This document shows, piece by piece, positions 11,775 through 24,700 of a stretch of 64,000 nt of DNA. This DNA is from Lineus longissimus (taxonomy: Eukaryota > Nemertea > Pilidiophora > Heteronemertea > Lineidae): NCBI RefSeq assembly GCF_910592395.1, contig NC_088318.1:6038756-6102755 (forward strand). The letters are read 5' to 3'. The number at the start of each line of letters is the position of its first letter. Position 1 is the stretch's first letter. The notes beneath the pieces are model-generated. The model was not told where the DNA came from. It searched no databases and saw nothing but the letters and a program-made list of their open reading frames with translations. Both the position numbers and the translations under genes were made by a program.

Positions 11775-14700
11775 GGCAATTTTCAGTGCACAGCCACTGA
11801 CACGCTCTTCCGACTATTACCACTTGTTTTACCTGTCTGGGTACCACACAGTTTCGGACTCCTTTTCCCTCTAATTCGAACCAAAGCATGAGGTTAATAA
11901 GCTGACTGCTGGCCGACAACACGAACACCAACATATGGTATGTTACAGTCTAGCTATAAAAGATATAATGGTGAATGCAGAAAATGTTATGTTGTGCATG
12001 ATGATTGGAAAAGAACAGCTCTTCCGATCTCGAGTGAGGTTGCAATTGGTATGTACTAAGGCTACATAGAGCAATAGTGCTGATAATTCTAGACGAATTG
12101 TTATAATTGGTAATGAATGCTAGCTTCTTCTTCTCCTTCTTTGATTCACTGTTAGAACTGCAATTTGTCAGGCTGCGATTTTTCAGCGATTTCTAAGAGA
12201 TTGACTAGAGGAGTTCTTCATGGTACGGTCCATGTAAAGGTTGATCACCAACCATGAATGGCGATTCCTGAACTACCAAGGGGTCCAACATTCAACCAAT
12301 GAACCAATCCCGTTTCGCGAGACCCATTGGCCTATTGTCGTCGAATAGGACATGACGTAATTTTAATGCTCTGTGAGCTAATTGCCAATGAACCTGATAA
12401 TATAAGCTGTGTTTTTTTCAGTTGATCCTGCAGGTTCATGCTACAGCATCTAACATTAAGCTGTTAGCACTTGACTTAGCATCTTCTATCATACCCACCT
12501 CTACAACATATCCAGCTCTACAACATTAGCAAGGTAGCACTATCCAGACTAGGATTACATATACTTGAGCCTGGCTACCTTTCTGCCCACCTTATATAGA
12601 AACCTATACACAGTTTGCTTCGAGACGAAGTATATAACTAAGACTGCGCACCGATGCAATAAGTTGGTTCCTATCGCTAGGAGCACATCCAGATTCTATC
12701 CATTACTAAAGAGAAAAAAATAGCTGGGGTCCCATTCATTATTGGTATAATCTTTAATTGCACCCAAATTTAACTCACAAATGCACTACTTTCGCAACTT
12801 CATATTTTATTATCAGCAACGCCGCATAAGATGCTCACCTCTTTTTTGGGCTAACGGTATAAAATCGTCAGGAGTTTAAAGAAACTCAAAGTACGTCTAA
12901 ATGAACTCAGGATTTTGACCTACTTGCTATTAAATTGACCTTCTTTTAAATCAAAGCTCTGTTGTGCGGCCTGATAGTGTCATCAGTACAACTGACGCTG
13001 GATAGATATGTAACCCTCTGCAATTCATGTATAAGCGGATGGGAATGTATGTACAAAATGTACATGTATATGAACTGTGTATCGCAAGGTGCGATCTTAC
13101 TTTATGTGAGAAACTATAAAGTAATTGGAATGGTCTGAATTATATAGCTGAAACCTACATCCAAAAGTGCAGACACGATACTGGGCGCTGTATACTGATC
13201 TATATCTAAAGGAGCAACCCATCCACCAGGAAACTCATTACTGTACGTCTCACTATCACCTGCCGGTAATGAGAAGTATATTCACGTACAGCTATGTCTA
13301 TATTATGTAGACGCCGAGAATGTTGGGATAAGGAAATGCTTTAACCCTCAAAGAGTACAGTCCTAGCTACGGTACTTTATCTTATTAAAGTATGTACTGA
13401 CCTCAACAAATAGAAGCAACAAGGTCAGTCTTTACGTACGATTTTGGGAATTGCAGGCCTAACATCAGTTCATCAGAACTTGCTGATCAAAGTACTACAT
13501 CGGGTGGACAATAAAGATCGCACCAAACTTTTACGTGGTACTAAAAAGGAAAACATCATTCAGATTCCGGTAACAATGGCTTCTTCACATTAACATGTAC
13601 ATGTACATGTAAATTTAGTACATAGACGTTTTTCATTCAGGAACGTTAAGTCCTTTTTTCTCTGGGGTGGATCATACCCTTAAAAACATCGGCGTTGGTT
13701 TTCATCCGTATCTGGCATACTGATATTAATGACGCCTTATACATCCTTTTTTCTTTCCCACATACATGTGTCATATTAATGTTATTTGATACAATTCTAT
13801 CAACAACCACCTGGTGCCATGAGTGCTGAAATGACTGAAACCCTTTCGTATCTATGAATTGAAGGACATTGCTAATGTTGTTACTGAAATCCACATTTAT
13901 TGGTCCTCAGGGCACTGTGCCTTGGTGGAGGTACCTACCATGTGTTACAAGGCCAGGCATCATTCACGAGCATCAACAAAACAACTTAACTCGAGGCCTG
14001 GTCATGTTTCCTTGTTGGCGAAGGTTAGCGATATTGCTGATTGAGTACCTCCAACATGTCTAAGACAACTCAACAAATACTGTTTACATCTCTGGGAACA
14101 AAGTTACTATCCTCAGCAATGTGTTGATAATGCACACTCTTCCAGTGACATTACAGGTATCACTTCAATTGCATGAAAAACATACCCAATGACGTCATTG
14201 GTAACATTTTTAGCCCCAAGCATAAAGTAACAGATGCCAAGCAAACATAGCCAAAGATTATTCTCACAGTCAGTGGGAAAGGAATATTTCTGGCGTATTT
14301 GTCAGATTTTTGCACCAAAAATAAGATATGTTCACATTTCCAAGATAGAGGCATGTTTACGGCGAAAACCAATTTTTCTTCGATGCAAAGCTCCATAGCG
14401 CTTAGCCAAAGGACCGGAAAATCACGTGACATTGAATTCAGTGTTTACTGAACTTTCTTGATAAAGATGCCGAGTAATATTATTTGATATTTGAGACTTT
14501 ATATAATGATGTATTATTTTTATGTGCTGTAAGAAGGCGAATGCTAGTCCATTAGTAAAAACGTTGGCCGTTAGGTGTAGATCACCATATCACATGTTGT
14601 TCTATAAAATGCATACACGACGTTTGTTTGATTTCTTTTAGTTCATTTTACAGTTCCAGCATTAATCTGAACCTGACACATCCCTGAACGACAAGAAAAG

Positions 14701-14925
14701 TTCAAAATGTGTCTCTCTCTGGATAATGAAGACTTACGTCGCCGAAGTCTTCAGTTAACCGAATCATTGTTCTGCTTCCGACGGGAGCACTTTTACTTTG
14801 CAGGCTTCCATAACGGATAAGGTAAACTTCCTTCTTTCAGTTAGCAAAGAGGCTTTCCCAGTATAAGTAAAGCAGAAGATGACACCAAATGAAATTCTTA
14901 CCAGGTTCTCCTTAACTCTTTGCAG
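11775..14925. other. Non-coding DNA upstream of the first visible junctophilin exon
   Basis: No MORN-coding exon or other gene was recognised by reading all frames. A 13-base match to the 3' end of common Illumina adapters sits at 12018-12030. By homology the first coding exon of junctophilin (start codon, MORN I-V) must lie upstream of 14926; it was not found in the window, so this is probably intron 1. Confidence 0.55.
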
Positions 14926-15730
14926 GCACTTACCAGGGACAATGGCTGAGAGGAACACGCCACGGTTACGGAGTTCGACAGAGCGTGCCTTACGGTCTTG
15001 CTTCCCACTATCGACCAAAAGGACTCCGGGCCTCCCTCACCTCCCTAAGGAGCGAGGCTGAAGAAGATCATGTGGTTAAGGAACGTGATAAGCGACTTGA
15101 CGAAAGCAGGGGCGGCTTCGTGCTCAAGGCGAAGAGCGACGAGGAGCCGGACAAACTCAGAAAGCTTTCCATTTTCGATAAGCATGGCCGCTCTAGTTTA
15201 CGTAAGAGCATTATGTCCGGTTTGAAATTAAAGAAGCAGCGTAGCACAGGAGATATCAATGATTCGCCTCGGCGGCCGACCGGTTCTGTGCGGAGTACAA
15301 TTAGTAATATTAGTCACATGAGTATGGATTCTACACATTCTGCCGCTACTGGCATGTCTAGGCTAACAGATAGTAATCTTAGCTTCATTAGCCAAGATGA
15401 CATCACGGATGTAAATGTGACCGAATCCTATATGGGAGAGTGGAAAAACGACAAACGGTCAGGTTTTGGAATAAGTGAACGATCTGACGGTTTAAAATAC
15501 GAAGGCGAGTGGTACAACAACAAAAAATACGGATACGGTGTAACAACATTCAAAGATGGTGCACGAGAGGAAGGGAAATATAAGAATAATATATTGATAT
15601 CATCAGGAAAGAAAAACAAAATATTTCTAATTAGGTCATCAAAGTTACGTGAGCGGATTGATAATGCAGTTGCTAACGCCCAACGAGCAGCACAGGTTGC
15701 CTTGCAAAAAGCGGACACAGCCATCTCAAG
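14926..15730 (+). CDS. jph: Junctophilin exon: MORN VI, joining region, MORN VII-VIII
   Basis: Begins after the acceptor CTCTTTGCAG in phase 1, so its first codon (glycine) is completed from the upstream exon. It opens with MORN VI (TYQGQWLRGTRHGYGVRQSV), then PYGLASHY and LRASLTSLRSEAE, which follow MORN VI in junctophilins. A joining region of roughly 120 residues is rich in Ser, Lys and Arg (RGGFVLKAK, RKSIMSGLKLKKQ). MORN VII (YMGEWKNDKRSGFGISE) and VIII (YEGEWYNNKKYGYGVTT) follow, then REEGKYKNNIL and the start of the alanine-rich helix (AVANAQRAAQVALQKADTA). The donor AAG|GTCAGT is at 15730/15731. Vertebrate genes also place an intron just before MORN VI. An open frame starting at 14985 is only the internal methionine of this exon. 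Confidence 0.95.
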
Positions 15731-18700
15731 GTCAGTATCAGCTTGGCGACAACAGCTCCGAGGGCTATCCACCTCTTCGAACCAAGGCTAAGAACCTCTC
15801 CGGGTAAATCAAGCCTGGGCCCTCGTATGCGAGGTAAAGAAGTATCTGGTTTGATAATATCACCAGGGGGGGGGGGGGATCTTGAAGAAGGAATGCATGG
15901 CACTTCTACAGAATGTTTAGTGTAACGAAGATACTTGAAGAAGAACAGGTGGTCACCAAGTTTAGATGAGAGATAGCGATCAGTAAATCAGTAGGTTTTT
16001 TTCTGGTTGGTTTGATCTCATTAATTACCTGCATTGGGCATTTACATTTTCGGCTCTTCTGCAGCCCAACTGGTTTCATTGAGTAGCCTATGGTTGATCA
16101 CCTATATCATTTTTTTTTATAACATTTTTTGCTAGTTTGCCACCTTTCTATCGAATCAACAGTGAGCTGTACACGTTACTCTCCGAGAATAAATCGTCCC
16201 AGTGCAGAGTGAACGCAAGAAGAAGGTGGCGTACTAGCATGTTGATAATCGGTTATCGAAGTCTTCATTATCACCTATGCGCTTCCACAGTTCTCATTTA
16301 AGTGTTGGCATAGCCATTAGATGGCTATAAACAACCAACGTCCAGAAGGAATTGTGGCTTTTAACATATAAATCAAATAAGGTCATTGCGTTTTATTGGC
16401 AATAAGGATTACAGTAGGGTGATTCAGTGCAATGATTCCTTCCACGAATTGAAGATACCATTTATTGTCTGGTGATCAAACGTCTGCCTTTTCTTTAGTG
16501 TTTTTTTACTGTTTCTTCATTGCAAACTCGTCAGCGAAAACTACAGATCAATATTTTGAGTCAAAATCCATATCCTTTATATGGAGACTGTCTGACGTGT
16601 GATCTTGAGTGTTTCTTAAAGAGACTATAGGCAGCTAGGTAGGCAAGTCACCAGTAGGGGTCTCTCCCACCTCAGAGTACGTCAATAGGATTCATGATTG
16701 TACGACGAATGTTTTTAGTGGTGAATCAAGCATGACCCAGTGCCCTTACTGTGCAAATTGGTCTTCCGAAGATGCTATTTTAACCCCCGTGCTCCTGTCT
16801 ATAGCCCCCCCCCCCCTTGAGGAGGGTTCCGCTGTTGGCATAGCTAATTTCTAAACGGCAAGAAAGTTATCTCATTGAAATAGTTTATTTACGACGGACA
16901 TGTTAAACTTCGATCTTTTTCCAGGATGGCTAATGCCCGTGCGAAAGCTGAGCAAGCTGATATTGCTGCCCATCGTGCAAGGGAAGATTCAGACATCGCG
17001 AGGTTAAAAGGCAAAGAATTTGCGCCAGAGTTTCACCAACCCGGTAAGCGAAGAAAGAAATGAGCACCAAATGAAATACAAAGTAGTCACTTGGTGCATG
17101 AGATGAGTGCGAATCGTAATTCTTTATGGAGTGCTTCTCCTCACTAATGACCAATGTTTTCGAGAGGTTCGTGACAATGCACTCATTTCCGAAAGCAAAT
17201 TAACCCCCAAAGTCTTCGGAATGGTTTATTTCTAATCAGCACGCCATACATAATTCGGCACTGTTGATAGGGACATTAATTCCACCGGAATTGACCTACT
17301 TTTTTGCTTTCGGAAATCCCTATATAGGCATTTAGGCAGGTTTAGCAACCATTACGAACGACGAAGTACGAAGGTATGTGGTGTGCTCAGGTTCTGCGCG
17401 AATTCGTCTAGGCGCCATGCGTACATTGTAAATGGGGTTTTCATACCTACTTGTAGTTGGAGGATAACTCAAGGAACTCTCCCAAAGCGTTTTCCATGAA
17501 GTACATTTACACAGCTCTACTTCATCGTTTATGGCTCTTCGTAAGGGTTTCAAAGCCTGCCCATTGGCAAACGAGAAATTTCGAAACATGAGTTGTAAGT
17601 TTAAAATCTAAAGAGACCGTGCCAAATAAATGAAAGAGAAGAAAAATTGATGACCTAACGCCGTGACACAATATGAAATATGAAATACCAATATCTTTGC
17701 CGCCTGTCAGTGACTTATCCTTGTCTTTAACACTGTAACAGTGTTCATTGAAACAGGTAAGTGCCTGGTGCATGGGAGACGAGGTGGCTTCCATCAAGTC
17801 TTCCCACAATCATAAGCCACAACCTGATTCAGCATCATCATTGAGACCTGTTAATCTCTCCAACAAAGATTATCTGAGGATGTCCTTTATTGTTTCTTTC
17901 AACAATATGTGGTCGAATCGTATTGTAGGAGGAAACCAGGTCATCCAGTGGTAACCTAAGCTCTCAAAGAGGGTCATTTTTCTGTCACATGAAGAAACCG
18001 GGACTGAGTGGGAATCGAACCCGGTGTAATGTTTTTGAGTGTTTCTATTTTTGAGTGTTTCCCCTCATTGTTTGGGAACGCTAAAAGATAGATTGACAAG
18101 TTTTTCTGTGTTTCCCCCTATTGAAAAGTCATGGTCTCTCTAGCTGCCTATTGTTTGGAAACACTGACATATGGGAAACAACCACAGATGTTACACCGGG
18201 ACAACAGAGGTGACAGGTGCTAATGTTGAGCTCGCCCGTTCTTATGTCCTGCGTTTCAAGTCCCCTAGCCTTTTTGCCGAGTTTCAATGTACCGTTACCG
18301 ATGCAGTAATCTTTTAAGACTTTATTTCAGGTACGGACATTCTGCGGAAGAAATTGCAAGAACATGGCGGACCGGATATGGGAAACTATCACCCTGTTCT
18401 AAATCACAATCCCCACATTCGATCCAAGTCGGTGACGGACCGATCGCACGAGCATTTACCGGATGGTCAAGCACCGCCAGGTATGGTGTCAGCCTTATCA
18501 ACTGCTCTAGACTGTGCTATAGCTGGAAGTTCAAGCAAAATAGTTCATAATATGAATCAGTTGGAATCTCAGGAGAACCCGAACAGTAGTCGCTACTTAG
18601 ATAATAGAGATGGTCGGGGTGGTAGTGATGATCATATACGGGGTGGTGGGTCCGCAAAGTATAGTCCTAACACCAGGCGTAGAATAGCTGCGGGTTATAA

Positions 18701-21700
18701 ACCTGAAAACCTATCGGATTTGTTAACCTCTACAATGTTAAACGATCATTTTGATCACTATAGAACCAACAGGGACGATAGTGGACTAGGTAGGGAGATT
18801 TACTCCGATACGGAGCGATATAGGAATGGACCTAATTTAGACCCTTCACCAGATTCTGGAGTATCTGACTCGGACGACATAAAACCCTACCGTCCAGTTT
18901 CACGGAGAAAGACGATGCCTTCTTTAGCTAATAGTAAAAACAAAAGCGGTTCTACTGGTGATGTGACGAAACCGGAATCGGCCACCGAGGTGCATAGCAG
19001 TGAAAACATTAATGCAAAAAATCCAGACTCGTATATTATAGAAAATGGAATAAGAAAACGAGTCCAAGCGGAGGTGCATGCTGCGGCACCTATGACGCGA
19101 GCCCCGGCAAAAGAGTTGCCCAGTCGGTTACGTATGGAAACAGAAAGCCGACTAGGTAGCAAAGGAAAGCGCGGCAGTCTTCCAGACATTACAACCTGTA
19201 AGCAGATGGAGAAGAAAATCATGCCCAGGGAGGAGGTGAGCCGCCTCTCGCACGAGAGGAGACAGGAGCTCATCCGGTTACACGCGGAGGAAGAGAGACG
19301 AGCACGTGGCGAAATTGTGATTAGGCTCAGCGACTTGAAGGTAAAGTATACTCCCTTACCCAGATCCCTACCTAGTTCCTCCTATTCTGTGACAAGTCAG
19401 TAACACGCCTATCCTACAATGAAGGTGTATCAAAAAATTAACCAACGGCCTAGATTTTTAGACCTATCAACCATAAGAAAGTGTTGATGTTTGTATTGAA
19501 GAAATTGATAGACTTTTAACACTTTTGGATTGCCTGAAACACGTGAAGAATAGTTCATGCCGCGTAATTTAGAACCGTGGATTTTCTGAAATGGGGAATC
19601 ATGGTGGCTAAAATGAGTTACCCTTTTTTGATGCACCTTGTACCCAAATTGATTATTCTATTGTTTGTGCTATATCTGGTCAAGTTAAGTATCTAGTAAT
19701 GACGTCATACAGTTAGTACCGGGTAGGGTAAAGTGATGTTATACCGCTATGCAAAATATGTTTTCAAAATCCTTGTCTGTGGTTTGTGAAAGTGCTGCCC
19801 CCTACTTTATCTTCTGTCAATTGTAAGTCAGTCCGAGCCGACAAATCCGCTGTGGTGGAAACACATATCAACCAACTTCATGCATGTCATAATAAGTGTG
19901 ATGCCCTTAGAGAGATTATGTAGTGGTTGACTATACTCTAGTTTAGCCAAACTAAGATCGTTGATTAATTGCTGCGAATAAATCGAAGCGAAGGGGAAGC
20001 CAGAACTTGACGTCCGAACATGGCCATCGGACAACTTGGTGACGCCAACTAATTGGCTATCCAAATTGATGTTGAATGGCATCGAACGGCCATGTGCATA
20101 TTCAGTATTTTACCCTAGTCTTAGATCGTTGAAACTAGTGTTTTTCCGTCCCAAATCATCCATTTGTCCTTCGGGGGACACAGTAAGATTAGGTCACTTT
20201 AAGGCGTGCGGTTAATGATCTTTTGCCGTGCTTTAGATTCAGAATATTTATTGAAATGTTACATACTAAAGCGTTTACTAAAGCTTTTTCTAAAACACAG
20301 ATTTCAGAAAAACATGATCCCTTCCCATTCTATACCTGCACGTGCCACAAAATCCCCTCAGACAATTGCACGTTTCTGTTAACTAAACTGTTAAAGAATA
20401 CTAAAATGAAGTCACTTTTGATTGTCGAGCTTTTCCTTTCAATGGAGTCTCATGAGAATTATAGCTGGTTAAGGTTTTGATTTGCTTTAGGCTACATTAT
20501 CCTACGATATTTTGATTGTACTAGAAAATTACAAGTCCGTTGTTTGGCTCAGTCACATACATGTATACGCGATTGATATTCGAACAAATTCAAAGATTTC
20601 ACCATCGCGTAGAAGTTCAGAAGGTCCCCATGCTGATCGACAACTATATATTCATTGATAACGCTGTACAGAATTGAAAAAGTTTCACATCGGGTTTAAT
20701 CAGTAACCAGAAAGGTCCCCTACTCGCGGCCAGGTTATTGACGTCACAGACAAGGTGCGCTCTGTAATGCATTACTGCCAATAAGCATGACGTACAGGCA
20801 GCATCAGCCCACAACATCCTTCAGCGGATGGGAAAAGGGATGGGCATGTTAACAATAATTGTCATCAGATAGAATTGCCTGTGTCCTTGTCATGAACCTA
20901 TGAGGACTTCTGCAGTGTCACGTACTGATCTAAAGTATGGCGTGACTTGAACCTATGAGGACTTGGTCAGTGCCATGCACTGATCTATGGGGATTCGAAA
21001 AAGCTGGATCACTGGACTGCTGGATTCACTGGATCGTGACTCAGGGATCACCACTGCCTGGATGAATTGACCAATTCCCAAATCCCTAACGTTTCCCACC
21101 ATGTTCCCCAAGCGCAATGCCAACATGGATTCCTCAATCTCTTCCCCAGAGAAATCGCCGGGCTATTACCGGCGGTCTGACATTTACTACAAGCTGACAG
21201 AAGGTCTGAATTGTAACTGAAGAACTTCCTAAGTCAGTGTGTGAATGATTTTGTACTTGAGTCAGGGCATTCGATTAGACAGCTGTGCATGAGGATAGCC
21301 AGCTTGTGTCAGCTACGATCCCTAATCCAGGCGGTGGTGATCCATAAGTCACAATATAGTAAATTCAGCAGTCAAGCGATCCAGCTTTTTCGAATACCCA
21401 TTTCTGATACGTCCGATGACGATAATTACTAATTAATAATTAATGCTCAGCTTTGCAGGCGTTTTGTTTTTCGCGGATTTCGCTAACAACCTAGATTCGC
21501 GAAAATAAAAATAGTGAACAAAAATATAATTTGAAAAATCGAAGAAAATTTGTGGTCGACTGTGTGGGTGGGTTTACAATGATGAGCTTTCGAAGCGCCC
21601 AGTTAGGCAACTAACAAAACGTTCAGCGAAGATTCATCTATTGTTCGGACATAAGCTGACTGATCACTCAACACTTGACCGCTTTAACTGTGCGGTTGCG

Positions 21701-24700
21701 AAACCCTGATATATGGCATAGAATATGTGACTGAGCCAGCAAGAAGCAGTTCGCCACTTTCCTCAGCAGGGATTTGCCTGGTGGTGACCTTCAATCACGG
21801 ATGTATAGCACTATGCAGTGCTATACATCCTTGCTTAAATCAACCCGCCCATGATGCTGCCTACTTTCATGGCAATTAGCTATTTCCAGCGAGAAAGATG
21901 CGACCACATGTCATTACCGTCTCGTAACTGTTGTCAATTTACGCGAGGTAATTTAATGTTCTCTGCTTGACCTTGATTACCCGCGTGATATCTAATTAAT
22001 GGCCTGTGTACATGTCTAGAATTCGATGAGCAGTGCCCGGTCAAGAAGATTTGGGATCATCTCTGAATATACATCGTACATAGATTGAAGCCAAAAGCAG
22101 CTATCGCTATGACCACGTTCTTTGGGCCGCTGTGAAAATTTTCAAATTCATTTAAAAATTGGATTTTTTTAACGAACGGCCTACATGTAGGCCTTTAAAA
22201 CATTGCTAAGCATGTGAGCTGTATGTGTTGTTACCAAATAGCAGTTAATATACATCGGGTTCTAAGATCTTCTAACTTTAAAACAGGAGTATCAGGTACC
22301 TCCATGAACGAGATACTGTATTTAGCAATCGTGGCAATAATTGGGTATACCTAGAAAATATAGGCCTACCTGTAGCTAGCCTCTAGCATAGGGCCTCACA
22401 GAACATGCATGTGCTAGCGTGTACATTCATCATAATGACTGTTATGCTGGGTCGGCGTTGGTTAGTAAACGTTTCATATACATGTTCATATATTTTCCCA
22501 AATTTTTCTCATGCCGTCTATGGTCGGTTTATTTCAGAACGACCCTATTTCAGCAAACATTTTCATACTGATCTTCTAACACAACTGATGTTAGGCCTTC
22601 TTCAAAAACTGAAATCCATCCATACCGGGCATTTCTAACGGGTATTCGAAAAAGCTGGATGCTGGATTTACTGAATTGTGACTTATAGATCACCACCGCG
22701 TGGATGAATTGCTCAATTCCCAAATCCCCTACGTTTTCCACATTGTGCTTCAAGTGCACAGACTGGCACTGCCAACATGGATTCCTCAGTCTCAGACTCC
22801 TCGCCAGAGAAACCGCCGGGCTATTTGCGGTCTACATGAACTACAGAGCTGATAGGTTTGTATTGTAGCTGAAGAACTTCCCAAGTCAATGTGGAATGAT
22901 TATGTACTTGTGCCGGGGCATTTGATTAGACAGTTGTAATAGTGACAGTATGAGGCTGGGTATTGCAACATGCACGGTAGGCCTACCGATAAGCAACACT
23001 ACAGTACAGCATCAGTGCCAGTTACAGCAGCGATCCCCAATCCAGACGGTGGAGATCCACGAGTCACAATCCAGTAAATTCAGCAGTCAAGCAATCCAGC
23101 TTCTTTGAATACCCATTTCTGACACATCTGATGACGACGCGTCATTTCCTCGGCTCCTGGAATAATGCTCAGCTCTTTACTATAGACCGCTCATTCGCTA
23201 ATAACCAAGATTCGCGAAAATAAAATTAGCAATAAACTTTTTATTCTTTTTTTTTGAAAAATAAAGAAAATATTTGAGGTCCACATTGTGGATCGGTGAT
23301 TTTTCGAAGCGCTCGGTTAGGCCACATAACAAAACGTTCAGTGAAGTTTCATCAATTGTTCGTGCATAACCTGACTGATCACCCAACACTTGGCCGCTGC
23401 GAAAGCTCACTACTATTCTAAAATACCTGGATTCAGAGCGAATCGCACTGTACGGTGTGAATGTACAGTGCGCAAACGAAGCCTCGTTTTGAATTCGGCG
23501 ATTCTGGTTAGGCAACTGCGTGGGTTGGTGTAAAATATGGAGGCTGTCAAAAGCATTTAAAACCACATTTTTTTCGTTGTTTAATTTGAGACATTTTAGA
23601 ATAGAAATTGATACCTCACTGTCGGTATTGATTGTCTCTCCAAAACCGCTCGGGTGGAACTGAAATATTTGCCGAAACCTCGGCTCTGCCCTGGTTTTGG
23701 TCAACATTTCAGCTCCATCCTCGCGGTTTTGGTAAGACAACCAATACCTCCGATTCAGTATATCAATTCCTTATGCATACCGTAAACGGTGACTGAAGGG
23801 ATGGGTCTTATACTTTTCCGCATTTCAACCTGCGCATTTGTTTTTCAAAGTTTGCGGTGAAATCTTTGGGTCTTCTCGAGTAAAAAAACAATATAGTGAT
23901 GATCTATCCTGTCTTCATGTGACGCCATTCAGCGTAGAGTTACGTACATGTTTTTCAGAATAAGCATCACAGTGGAGACCTTAGCCTGAAACTAATCATA
24001 ACCAGTGTCAACTTCTTTGCCTGTCACGGTTTTGACAGTTTGTTCTAAGAGGCCATCAGTCCGATATTCATCGCATTCCATTAGGCGAGACTTTTTTATG
24101 AGATTGGTACTCTGATTTTTAACACTGCAATAGTTAAGTGGTGGATAGAATATTTTTTAACAATCTTACATTTCTTTTTGGGTGAAATATGAAAGGTATG
24201 TAAAAATTCGGAGATGGCAATGAACATTTTAAAAGGATCGAGGAAATAAAGAAAATTATCTTACAGTTTATGAACCATTTTGCTGTTTAAGTTCAATCAG
24301 TATTTCACCCCAGACAAATGGTCTCGGAGATCGGGTCAGTAAAAAAGAAAAAAGCGATTTTGGTTGTTTTATGTTGGGAAAACTTATTCCGGGTCGTAAA
24401 GTCATGGGCTGTTAATCACCATCGCCATGGCCTCATATCATGTGATTTTGCCGTTCATCATTTTTGCTAGATTTTTCGAGTTTGGGATTTTATTAATAAG
24501 TGAGGCTAATCCGAGTACCAAGTAATAAACGAAGTCTCGCCTAACCATCATACCCTGTATTGTTGTGATTGTGCTGTTTGTTTCCGCTAGGTCTCATCTA
24601 CAATGGTGCAGAGGGGGTGACTAAAATTAAAATGACAATGACGGGGGAAAAACGAGATCCAAGGGGGTCGTGGGTGGTATGCGGTGATAGGGTGCATCCT

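Noticed and set aside
12418-12445. Resemblance of GTTGATCCTGCAGG to the start of 18S rRNA
   Set aside because: The match is about a dozen bases, and nothing rRNA-like follows.
14879-15061. Plus-strand frame across the start of the junctophilin exon
   Set aside because: Wrong frame; the MORN VI sequence is in the adjacent frame starting at the 14926 acceptor.
18300-18550. Alternative frame at the start of the 18331 exon (RYGHSAEEIARTWRTGY)
   Set aside because: The phase-1 junction with the 17043 donor supports the other frame, which gives conserved junctophilin sequence.
23198-23740. Minus-strand open frame of 180 codons in the junctophilin intron
   Set aside because: It overlaps the foldback element and the duplicated unit; composition and lack of motifs fit a chance frame through repeats.
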